Source: Varibaculum massiliense
GTDB taxonomy: Bacteria > Actinomycetota > Actinomycetes > Actinomycetales > Actinomycetaceae
Reading direction: 5' to 3'
Assembly: GCF_900106855.1 (NCBI RefSeq)
Contig: NZ_FNWI01000004.1
Location: 62,001 to 126,000 of the forward strand
DNA: 64,000 nt
Part shown: positions 44,508 to 51,854 of the stretch, one piece after another
How positions within the stretch are numbered: the first letter of the stretch is position 1
Layout: every line of letters starts with the position of its first letter
The notes under the pieces: model-generated
Databases searched by the model: none
The model's input: the letters and a program-made list of their open reading frames with translations, nothing else
What the model was told of the DNA's origin: nothing
Program-made: the position numbers and the translations under genes

Positions 44508-45203
44508 TCAGTTTTCTTGCCCTAGATATTCTAGGATGTAGCCACCCCCGCGCAGGGTATAAACCATTTCATCACTGCCCGCAGCACGCAGCTTGGCGCG
44601 TAGACGATAAACCGTGGTTTTTACCATGTCGCGCCCTCCAGAAGTAGAGGTGGTTTCCCATACTTGGTTTAGAAGGTCGCGAATATTAACTACTCCCCCG
44701 TTAGCTTCAGCTAGCACACGTAATAGTTTAAATTCGGTTTCGGAAAGTTTGAGGTCTTTACCCTGGTAGTAAGCGCGTCCGCGGGCAGCGTCAAGCGATA
44801 ACGGACCGAGTTCGCGCCGCGGTTCAGCTTGGCGCGTTTTGTGAGTGCGCCGCAGAATTGCTTCTACCCGCAGGGACAGTTCCCGGGGAGAAAATGGTTT
44901 CGGGAGGTAATCATCGGCACCTGCCTGTAGGCCGGCGATACGCTGTTGGGGATCCCCGAGGGCGGTAAGCATAATAATCGGAACTTTCATCGCGGCCCTG
45001 ATGCGTTTCGCCAGTTCTACTCCGGAACCATCTGGCAACATTAAATCCAATATCACCAGGGCTAAGTCCGAAGATTTCAGCAGTTTCCAGGCAGAGGCGG
45101 CACCGGAGGCCTCTAGAACTTCGCACCCGCTTTCCTCTAGGGTAAAACGAACAATTTCGCGCATCTGGGCTTCGTCATCTACTACCAGTACCAGCGGTTT
45201 CAT
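44508..45203 (-). CDS. OmpR/PhoB-family response regulator
   Basis: The 231-residue protein has a receiver domain with acidic pocket VVDDE, phosphoacceptor Asp53 in VILDLMLPDG, Thr80 and Lys102 in LPKPFSP. The winged-helix DNA-binding domain (about 130-228) contains LSETEFKLLRVLAEANGGVV and DMVKTTVYRLRAKL. It overlaps the histidine kinase by 4 nt (ATGA), so they form one pair. KdpE-like proteins are similar in outline, but no kdp gene is nearby. Confidence 0.92.
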   Translation of the reverse strand: MKPLVLVVDDEAQMREIVRFTLEESGCEVLEASGAASAWKLLKSSDLALVILDLMLPDGSGVELAKRIRAAMKVPIIMLTALGDPQQRIAGLQAGADDYLPKPFSPRELSLRVEAILRRTHKTRQAEPRRELGPLSLDAARGRAYYQGKDLKLSETEFKLLRVLAEANGGVVNIRDLLNQVWETTSTSGGRDMVKTTVYRLRAKLRAAGSDEMVYTLRGGGYILEYLGQEN

Positions 45204-45976
45204 TTCGTTCCTCCCTTGGGCAGGCTGACTACAAAAGTAGTTCCTCTGTCTTCTAAAGTATCAACCAAAACCTCTCCCCCGTGTCCGTGAACGATTTCCG
45301 CCACTACCCCCAGACCTAATCCCGCTCCCGAATCTGCGGTCGCGGCTTGCGTTGTTTGGCCCCCATAGTAGGTGAACAGGTCGCGGCGTTGACTCTTGGA
45401 GATGCCCGCGCCATTATCGCTAACCTCTAAAATAACTTGCGAGCCATCTTGAAAAGAACGAACCTGGATTTTTACCCCATCTCGGCAATGGCGGGCTGCG
45501 TTATTAATCAGATTCCAGATCACCTGGGATAACAACTGTCGATCGCCGCGTACATAGAGGGGGGCACCCGGATCGGTAAGTAAAATATCTACCGCTAAAA
45601 CTTCTCGCACCTGCGAAGCTGCCTGCCGCACGAGCGCCCGCAAATCCACATCTTCTTTTTCTAGTCTTAGCCCCGAGCCACGAATCTTGGCTCCGGTTAA
45701 AAAGGTTTCCGCTAAGCGAATAGCGTGCGCGGAGTTAGTGGTAACGGTGTGCAACAGCCGGCTTTGTCGCTCATCCAAAGGAGTAGATTCTAAAAGTTCC
45801 GCGGCCCCAGAAATCAGCGCCAAAGGGGTACGAATTTCATGGGACAAAATATCGGTATTGGTAGCCTCACTCGGCAGGTTCGCTCTGCGCCGAGGCAGAT
45901 GCCAAATCCATTTATGTAGACCGTAGCCGCCTAAGATTCCGGAGGCTAAACCAATTAGGAAAACTAGGATTTCCAC
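45200..45976 (-). CDS. short sensor histidine kinase with one membrane helix
   Basis: The 258-residue kinase has an N-terminal membrane helix (residues about 2-25), then HisKA with the phosphorylated His46 in LSHEIRTPLALISGAAELL, and the ATPase domain with N box NLINNAARHC, G1 DNGAGIS, and G2 GAGLGLG. There is no extracytoplasmic or PAS sensor region, so the signal must come through the membrane or a partner protein. GTG start lies 2 nt after the merR gene stop, so it is co-transcribed with garA-ftsR-merR. Confidence 0.88.
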   Translation of the reverse strand: MEILVFLIGLASGILGGYGLHKWIWHLPRRRANLPSEATNTDILSHEIRTPLALISGAAELLESTPLDERQSRLLHTVTTNSAHAIRLAETFLTGAKIRGSGLRLEKEDVDLRALVRQAASQVREVLAVDILLTDPGAPLYVRGDRQLLSQVIWNLINNAARHCRDGVKIQVRSFQDGSQVILEVSDNGAGISKSQRRDLFTYYGGQTTQAATADSGAGLGLGVVAEIVHGHGGEVLVDTLEDRGTTFVVSLPKGGTK

Positions 45977-45978
45977 CG

Positions 45979-46530
45979 TTATCCGGCGTTTCGCCGCGCC
46001 CGGGCAGCCGCCAGTTCATCGGGGACTATTAGCTGTTCCTTGGCTGACTCTACCGGCAGTTCGGCTAGGGTGCCTTCAATCTCTCGCCACACGCGTCCGA
46101 CTGCTATCCCGAATACGCCCTGTCCCCCTTGTACCAGGTCGATTACTTCATCGGTGGAGGTACATTCATAAACCGAGGCACCATCGGACATGAGAGTAAT
46201 CGAGGAAAGTGAGTCCACTCCCCTCTTCGAGAGAGCATCTACCGCTACCCGAATCTGCTGCAGGGAAACACCCGTATCCAGCAGACGTTTAACAATTTTC
46301 AGCACCAAAATATCGCGGAAAGAATACAGGCGGTGAGAACCGGAGCCTTTCGCAGTGCGAATCGTAGGCTCCACTAAACCAGTACGCGCCCAATAGTCCA
46401 GTTGTCGGTAGGTTATCCCTGCTGCTTTGCAGGCGATAGGACCGCGATAACCGGTTTCAGTATCCAAATCCGCTAAGGTATCTCCAAATAACATGCCTTG
46501 CGAACGCTGCGGGCGCGGCTGCCTATCCAT
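45979..46530 (-). CDS. MerR-family regulator (Rv1830-like)
   Basis: The 183-residue protein has a MerR helix-turn-helix: GPIACKAAGITYRQLDYWARTGLVEPTI and GSGSHRLYSFRDILVLKIVKRLLDTGVSLQQIRVA. A C-terminal domain with TLMSDGASVYECTSTDEVIDLVQGGQGVFGIAVG follows. This matches the regulator that sits next to ftsR and garA in mycobacteria (Rv1830 group). ATG at 46530 has CAGGGAG 7 nt upstream; an in-frame TTG at 46596 has no such site. The bifunctional-nuclease gene usually between the two MerR genes is absent. Confidence 0.85.
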   Translation of the reverse strand: MDRQPRPQRSQGMLFGDTLADLDTETGYRGPIACKAAGITYRQLDYWARTGLVEPTIRTAKGSGSHRLYSFRDILVLKIVKRLLDTGVSLQQIRVAVDALSKRGVDSLSSITLMSDGASVYECTSTDEVIDLVQGGQGVFGIAVGRVWREIEGTLAELPVESAKEQLIVPDELAAARARRNAG

Positions 46531-46633
46531 GGACAACTCCCTGATGATTGATTTAACTACTGTCTTAACGGTATTTTCTTTAGCCGAGGTGGTCAAGAAC
46601 CATACACGGAAAGTCTAAAGCTTTACTTGAGGT

Positions 46634-47401
46634 TTAATTCAGCTTTTCAACAGAAACCCGCACCATCTGCAAGAACATTTGGGCGGCGGCTTCAGAAAGT
46701 TCTTGAGTTTCCGACAGGTGTCGCGCCTTCGCCACTGAGGAGGCGCGGTAACTGACCGGAGTAGCTGCCCTTTCTACCAAATCAAGCAAGCGAAGTGCAG
46801 AAGTTTTTAAGAAACGCAGTTGACGCGGAGGAATCCCTTGTTCTGCCAAGAGGTTAGCCAGCCTCACAATCTGGTGGCTGCGAGCCGGAAAACGCCCGGA
46901 AAGATCCGGAGACACCAGGCCAGCCTGCACAAATGTTTCTAGTTCCTCGGTGGAAATCCCGCTTAAATCTAAAAGCTCCCGGGTTGTAAGCCCTCCATCT
47001 GCAGCAGAAGGTGCCACCAGTTGTCCTTCTGAAGCCACCAGACGCGCGGCCTTTTGCTCTGTTTGTACTTCGCTGAGGCTGCGTCCCGCGTCTAGTTGCG
47101 CCAAATTTTCCCGAATTACCCGCAAGGGCATAAAAGAATCACGTTGGCGGGAAAGACAATATCGCACCCTCTCGATATCTGCCGCCGAATATTTGCGGTA
47201 TCCCGAGGCGGTGCGTGCCGGAGTAACAATCCCCTGTTCCTCTAGGAAACGCAGTTTAGAAACGGAAATAGTAGGAAACTCGCCCTTAATCCGCTCTACT
47301 ACTTTCCCGATAGAAAATACCGGCTTATCTGAAACGCCCGGAGGCCAGGCTTTGGGGGTAGCTTCTGGCACCGAGCGACGCTGAGCCGCTCCCGCTGGCA
47401 A
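46634..47401 (-). CDS. ftsR: MerR-family regulator FtsR (Rv1828-like)
   Basis: The 255-residue protein has an N-terminal MerR domain: SIGKVVERIKGEFPTISVSKLRF, the FLEEQGIVTPARTASGYRKY wing, and RVRYCLSRQRDSFMPLRVIRE. A C-terminal effector-like domain is rich in leucine. It corresponds to FtsR, which controls ftsZ in Corynebacterium and lies beside the FHA gene in this lineage. The likely start is TTG at 47401, 2 nt after garA, with AAGGA 9 nt upstream. Confidence 0.85.
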   Translation of the reverse strand: MPAGAAQRRSVPEATPKAWPPGVSDKPVFSIGKVVERIKGEFPTISVSKLRFLEEQGIVTPARTASGYRKYSAADIERVRYCLSRQRDSFMPLRVIRENLAQLDAGRSLSEVQTEQKAARLVASEGQLVAPSAADGGLTTRELLDLSGISTEELETFVQAGLVSPDLSGRFPARSHQIVRLANLLAEQGIPPRQLRFLKTSALRLLDLVERAATPVSYRASSVAKARHLSETQELSEAAAQMFLQMVRVSVEKLN

Positions 47402-47403
47402 CT

Positions 47404-47832
47404 TTATGAGTCCTTACGCGAGGAATAGTAGACCATGCGGTATTTGCCAATCTGCACGATATCTCCGGTTTTCAGTTGCGCAGAATCTACCCGTTCGCGG
47501 TTAACATAAGTGCCGTTAAGAGAACCGGCATCGCGCATCACATAACCGGTGTCTTCTCTAACGAAAATGGCGTGTTTGCGGGAAACGGTCACGTCATCTA
47601 AGAAAATATCGCATTTGGGTTTGCGCCCTACAGAAACTTTCTCGGCGTTAAGTAGGAAACGGGCTCCCAGATTCGGTCCGCGCACTACTACTAGCAGAGC
47701 AGATCCTTCGGGAAGCTGCGCAATAGTCTTGCGAGCGTCTTCCGAAAGGGAACTGTTACCCGGCAGGTCATCATCCCTGATGGCGCCAATAATGGCGGTG
47801 GTTAAGGGATCTGCCAAGTCATCTTCACTCAT
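47404..47832 (-). CDS. garA: FHA-domain protein GarA/OdhI-like
   Basis: The 142-residue protein has an unstructured N terminus with a Thr-Thr pair (PLTTAIIGAI, residues 11-12) in the place where GarA is phosphorylated by Ser/Thr kinases, and an FHA domain at about 50-135 (VSVGRKPKCDIFLDDVTVSRKHA, DAGSLNGTYVNRERV). In mycobacteria and corynebacteria it inhibits 2-oxoglutarate dehydrogenase and glutamate dehydrogenase. GAGGAGG precedes the ATG. It is first in a five-gene run. Confidence 0.88.
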   Translation of the reverse strand: MSEDDLADPLTTAIIGAIRDDDLPGNSSLSEDARKTIAQLPEGSALLVVVRGPNLGARFLLNAEKVSVGRKPKCDIFLDDVTVSRKHAIFVREDTGYVMRDAGSLNGTYVNRERVDSAQLKTGDIVQIGKYRMVYYSSRKDS

Positions 47833-47976
47833 GGAGTCCTCCTCTTGCTAGCTTCCTACCTCGCTCATTCCGGCGGGCTTTTCAATGTTAGCGCAAAAAA
47901 GTTTGTGGCTCACCGGTTTATCACATCTTGGTAACAAAAATTTTGGGGTAAAAAGCGGGTTGCGCGCTTGCGCTGG

Positions 47977-47982
47977 TATAGT
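47977..47982 (+). promoter_or_regulatory. extended -10 for leaderless purU
   Basis: TGG followed by TATAGT ends 7 nt before ATG at 47990. No ribosome binding site exists, so the mRNA would begin at the start codon. Confidence 0.6.
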
Positions 47983-47989
47983 TTGCGCC

Positions 47990-48844
47990 ATGACTGAAGC
48001 CAAATCTCACCTTGTGCTGACACTTTCTTGCCCTGACCGTCCGGGCATTGTTTATGAGGTCACCAAAGTAATTGTTGAAGAACAGGGCAATATCGTTGAT
48101 TCCCAGCAGTTTGACGATCCGGAAACTGACCGTTTCTTTATGCGAGTGGAAATTCACACTTCTCGCCCCCTTTCCGAGGTGCGTACCGTTTTTGCTCCCC
48201 TGGCGCAGCAATACGCAATGCAGTGGAGCATTAATGAGGTGGGTAAGAAAGTTCGCACCATTATTATGGTTTCCAGAGAGGGGCATTGCCTAACTGACCT
48301 GCTATATCGTCGCCGTAATTTAAATTTGCCGCTAGAGGTAGTGGCGGTGATTGGCAACCATCCGGATTTGGCGCCCCTTGCGCAATTCTATGACGTGCCG
48401 TTCCTGTGTATCCCGGTCACTAAGGAGACCAAAGCCAAAGCAGAAGCAGAACTGTTAGAGCTGGTAGAGGCAGAAAATGTGGAATTAATCGTACTGGCGC
48501 GCTATATGCAGATTCTTTCCGATAAGGTTTGTCAGCGTCTGCACGGAAAAGTGATTAATATCCATCACTCTTTCTTACCCTCTTTTAAGGGAGCGCGTCC
48601 CTATCACCAGGCGCATCAGCGGGGAGTGAAACTAATCGGGGCAACTGCCCATTTCGTGACGCCTGACCTGGATGAAGGTCCGATTATCGCCCAAGAGGTG
48701 ATTCCGGTGTCTCACCGCGACTCCACTGCTTCCATGATGCAAAAGGGTCAAGATGTGGAACGGCGAGTATTAGCGCAGGCAGTTACTTGGTATTCCCAGC
48801 GCCGGGTACTGCTTAACGGCAATCGCACCGTGGTTTTTGAATAA
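47990..48844 (+). CDS. purU: formyltetrahydrofolate deformylase
   Basis: The 284-residue protein has an N-terminal ACT domain (LTLSCPDRPGIVYEVTKVIVE, about 8-85) and a formyltransferase-fold catalytic domain with VAVIGNHPDL, LARYMQILSD, INIHHSFLPSFKGARPYHQA, and GATAHFVTPDLDEGPII. It hydrolyses 10-formyl-THF to formate and THF. ATG at 47990 gives the normal N terminus; a start at 47885 would add 35 residues across the promoter. Confidence 0.94.
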   Translation: MTEAKSHLVLTLSCPDRPGIVYEVTKVIVEEQGNIVDSQQFDDPETDRFFMRVEIHTSRPLSEVRTVFAPLAQQYAMQWSINEVGKKVRTIIMVSREGHCLTDLLYRRRNLNLPLEVVAVIGNHPDLAPLAQFYDVPFLCIPVTKETKAKAEAELLELVEAENVELIVLARYMQILSDKVCQRLHGKVINIHHSFLPSFKGARPYHQAHQRGVKLIGATAHFVTPDLDEGPIIAQEVIPVSHRDSTASMMQKGQDVERRVLAQAVTWYSQRRVLLNGNRTVVFE

Positions 48845-48897
48845 GGCGTGCCCGGGGGTAAGCAGGCGGTCAGTTACTCCGTCCACGCCATTTTAAA
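48845..48897. terminator. possible terminator between convergent purU and nei2
   Basis: GGCGTG (48845-48850) and CACGCC (48886-48891) pair around an internal imperfect GGCGG/CCGTC arm and are followed by ATTTTAAATT. The 59-nt gap lies between two converging genes. Confidence 0.35.
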
Positions 48898-48903
48898 TTC
48901 GTC

Positions 48904-49764
48904 TTACTTTTGACACTTAGGACACCAATAGCTGCGCCTGCCGGCCACTATCCGGTCTCGCACTATCGCCCCGCAGCGCCGACAAGGCTCCCCAGAACGC
49001 TGGTAAACCCAAAAACGCCCTTGAGAGGGATCATCAGTAGTGCAAATCAAACCTTCTTTTAAGCCCCGCCGCATCTGGGATTGCAAATCTTCCCATAGTG
49101 CCTGTAGGCGCTTTACCGAGACCATAGCGGCCTTGCGGTTAGGGTTGATTCCACAACGAAATAGGCATTCGGCGCGGTAGATATTGCCGGGACCTGCAAT
49201 AAAAGATTGATCCATTACTACTTCCCCAATCCGGCGAGTAGTTTTCCGGGCGCGGGCAATAAAATCCTCAGCTGTGCAAGCATCCACTAAGGGATCGGGT
49301 CCCAGGCGGGCAAGAATCTTCTCTACGCCCTTTTTATCGAGCAGTTCACACTGGTTCGGACCAGAAAGGTCGGCTACTGCCCGTGAAAACTCTAGCCGCA
49401 GCCGCACGTTTTCCCCGGGAGGAGTCGGCTGGAACTGACCCGAAAAATGTTTATAGGTATCGCCAGGGTGTTCGCCCGCCATCCGGGGAGCGCCGATATG
49501 CCCGGGCAAAGCTATGCCCTCCCCGGCCTGAAACTTCCAGGAACCATATAGCCCCAGGTGTACATGCAAAGTCGCTGGCTGCGGAACATTAAAATCTAGG
49601 AACAGGTGTTTGCCCCAGGCCCAGGGGCGAGTAATTTTTGCGTTATCGAGGGCGGCCGCGCCCTCAGCAAAACGTCCCTGCGGGGAGGAGGCACGCGCGA
49701 TGCCGAGTTTTGCTAACTCGGTAAAAGCGATGGCTAAACGGTGAATAGAATGTCCCTCTGGCAT
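48904..49764 (-). CDS. nei2: Fpg/Nei-family DNA glycosylase (Nei2-like)
   Basis: The 286-residue protein starts MPEGHSIHR, where Pro2 and Glu3 are the catalytic residues after Met removal. It has the WGKHLFLDF lysine region, the helix-two-turn-helix MDQSFIAGPGNIYRAECLFRCGINPNR, and a C-terminal zinc finger CRRCG...WCPKC. It excises oxidised pyrimidines and cuts the abasic site. The nearest group by these motifs is actinobacterial Nei2. AAGAAT ends 6 nt before the ATG, so it may be leaderless. Confidence 0.9.
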   Translation of the reverse strand: MPEGHSIHRLAIAFTELAKLGIARASSPQGRFAEGAAALDNAKITRPWAWGKHLFLDFNVPQPATLHVHLGLYGSWKFQAGEGIALPGHIGAPRMAGEHPGDTYKHFSGQFQPTPPGENVRLRLEFSRAVADLSGPNQCELLDKKGVEKILARLGPDPLVDACTAEDFIARARKTTRRIGEVVMDQSFIAGPGNIYRAECLFRCGINPNRKAAMVSVKRLQALWEDLQSQMRRGLKEGLICTTDDPSQGRFWVYQRSGEPCRRCGAIVRDRIVAGRRSYWCPKCQK

Positions 49765-49814
49765 AATGCAATTCTTGCCTAGGGGGCTACGTTTGCCAAA
49801 CCGCCGGGAATATC

Positions 49815-49820
49815 TAGGCT
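49815..49820 (+). promoter_or_regulatory. -10 element for the leaderless M13 peptidase gene
   Basis: TAGGCT ends 6 nt before ATG at 49827 with no ribosome binding site between. Confidence 0.4.
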
Positions 49821-49826
49821 TGAAGT

Positions 49827-51806
49827 ATGAGCGAAAATTCCTGCGGGCAGACCCCGCGTATTCAAGATGACCTTTACCGCCATATCAATGGCGCTTGGCT
49901 AGATAGCTATGAAATCCCAGCTGACCGCGCGGTTGATGGGGCTTTCCGCGACTTGGTAGAGGACGCATTGGCTAACTGTCGCACCCTTTGTGAAAATGCG
50001 GCGGCCGGGAAACTGGAACGCCCGCAGGAAGGCGAAACCAGCAGTGAGCGTTGGGATTTTGATGCCAGCCGGATTGGGCAACTCTTTCAGGCTTACCTGG
50101 ATGAAGAGGCGCTAGCCGCGCAGGGAATCGCCCCGATTGCGCCTCTGCTAGAAAAAGTGGACTCCTGCCCGAGCCGGGAAGAGTTAGCCCGGGTGCTGGG
50201 AGGGTTGGAGCGCGAAGGCATTGATTCCCCGGTTGCTTTCCTGGTCAGTATCGATGCCGAAAACCCGGAGCGCTATATCGCCCAGTTCTATCAGGCGGGA
50301 CTAGGATTGCCCGATGAATCCTATTACCATCAGGATGAACACCAGGAGATTCGGGAAAAATACCGCGAATTTTTGGCGCAAATGGCGCGGGAAAGCGGGA
50401 TTGCTGCCGCGGGAACGGAAGCCGACTTTTCCCAGCAAGTGTTCGATTTTGAGACCGCGTTAGCGGGTCACCATTGGGATGCGGTGCGTAGCCGCGATGC
50501 GCAAGCCACCAATAACCCCACTACTTTTGGGGAGTTTACCAGTAAAAACACCGGGTTTAACTATGCTGCTTGGGCAGAGGGTCTGGGGGTGAAACTTGCG
50601 GCTGGCGCCGACCCGATTAACGTCTATATGCCTTCCTATCAAGAGGGTTTTGCCCAGCTATGGGCGCAGACTGATTTAGCGATCTTAAAACGCTACCTGC
50701 AGATAAAAGTGGTTTTAGCCTTCGCCCCCTACCTGGATCCCAAGCTGCAAGAGCTCCGCTTCTCTTTTTACGGCACTACCCTGTCGGGGACTCCCGAGCG
50801 TCCCAAGCTGTGGAAACGGGCGGTGGGAACCGTGGAATCGGTTTTAGATGAAGCCCTCGGACGTGCCTATGTGGCCTACCATTTCCCGCCGGAGCGCCGC
50901 GACGAAATGGAGAAACTCGTGGGGTCGCTTTTGGAGGCCTATCGGGAGGGAATCGAAAAACTTGATTGGATGGGCGAAGAGACCCGCATGCACGCCCTCG
51001 AAAAACTTTTCAAATTTGCTTACAAAATCGGTTATCCGCGCCGGTGGCGGGACGACTCGGGGCTGCGCTTTAACGAGGGCGACACCCTGGTAGATATGAT
51101 TCGCGCTTCCAATGCTTTTGAAACTGACTTCCAGTTGGCGCGAATCTTAAAACCGGTAGATAAAGAAGAATGGCACATGAGCCCGCAAACGGTAAACGCC
51201 TATTATTCTCCCCTCACTAACGAAATCGTGTTTCCGGCCGCGATTTTGCAGCCCCCATTTTTTGATTCCCAGGCTTCGTATGCGGCTAACTTTGGCGGTA
51301 TCGGAGCGGTGATTGGTCACGAAATCGGGCATGGTTTCGATGATCAGGGTTCCCACTATGACGGTGACGGCAAGCTTACTGAGTGGTGGACCGAGGCCGA
51401 CCGGGAAGAGTTTACTAAACGCACGGCAGCGTTAATCGCGCAATACGATAGCTACCGCCCCAGCGAACTGCCTGGCGAGGACGTACACGTCAACGGCGCC
51501 CTCACTATCGGGGAAAATATCGGAGACCTGGGCGGACTGGCGATTGCTTTTAAGGCTTGGAAGAAGGCACATCCGGAAGAAAGCGATTTGGCACCCGAGT
51601 TCTTTTATTCCTGGGCGCGGGTATGGCGCACCGCGATTCGCCCCGAGGCGGCTCGCCAACGCCTGGTGGTAGATCCCCACTCCCCTGCCGAATTCCGCTG
51701 TAACGGGGTGGTACGTAACTTGGATGCTTTCCACGATACTTTCCAGACCACACCCGCGGATAAACTCTGGATGGAGCCGGAGGAGCGGGTGCGAATCTGG
51801 GAATAG
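49827..51806 (+). CDS. pepO: M13-family (neprilysin-like) zinc metallopeptidase
   Basis: The 659-residue protein has the M13 N-terminal lobe (DDLYRHINGAWLDSYEIPADR) and the catalytic lobe with HEIGH at 498-502, ENIGD at 563-567 (third zinc ligand Glu563), NAYYSPLTNEIVFPAAIL, and the end VRNLDAFHDTFQ. There is no signal peptide, so it acts in the cytoplasm like bacterial PepO endopeptidases. It is followed after 48 nt by pepN, so the pair may work in peptide use. Confidence 0.92.
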   Translation: MSENSCGQTPRIQDDLYRHINGAWLDSYEIPADRAVDGAFRDLVEDALANCRTLCENAAAGKLERPQEGETSSERWDFDASRIGQLFQAYLDEEALAAQGIAPIAPLLEKVDSCPSREELARVLGGLEREGIDSPVAFLVSIDAENPERYIAQFYQAGLGLPDESYYHQDEHQEIREKYREFLAQMARESGIAAAGTEADFSQQVFDFETALAGHHWDAVRSRDAQATNNPTTFGEFTSKNTGFNYAAWAEGLGVKLAAGADPINVYMPSYQEGFAQLWAQTDLAILKRYLQIKVVLAFAPYLDPKLQELRFSFYGTTLSGTPERPKLWKRAVGTVESVLDEALGRAYVAYHFPPERRDEMEKLVGSLLEAYREGIEKLDWMGEETRMHALEKLFKFAYKIGYPRRWRDDSGLRFNEGDTLVDMIRASNAFETDFQLARILKPVDKEEWHMSPQTVNAYYSPLTNEIVFPAAILQPPFFDSQASYAANFGGIGAVIGHEIGHGFDDQGSHYDGDGKLTEWWTEADREEFTKRTAALIAQYDSYRPSELPGEDVHVNGALTIGENIGDLGGLAIAFKAWKKAHPEESDLAPEFFYSWARVWRTAIRPEAARQRLVVDPHSPAEFRCNGVVRNLDAFHDTFQTTPADKLWMEPEERVRIWE

Positions 51807-51854
51807 GAACACATCAAAGCAAGCATTAAGATAGGTTTAAAAACAGGAGAGGAT

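Noticed and set aside
48845-48903. Small RNA in the purU-nei2 gap
   Set aside because: The structure is better explained as a weak terminator between converging genes.
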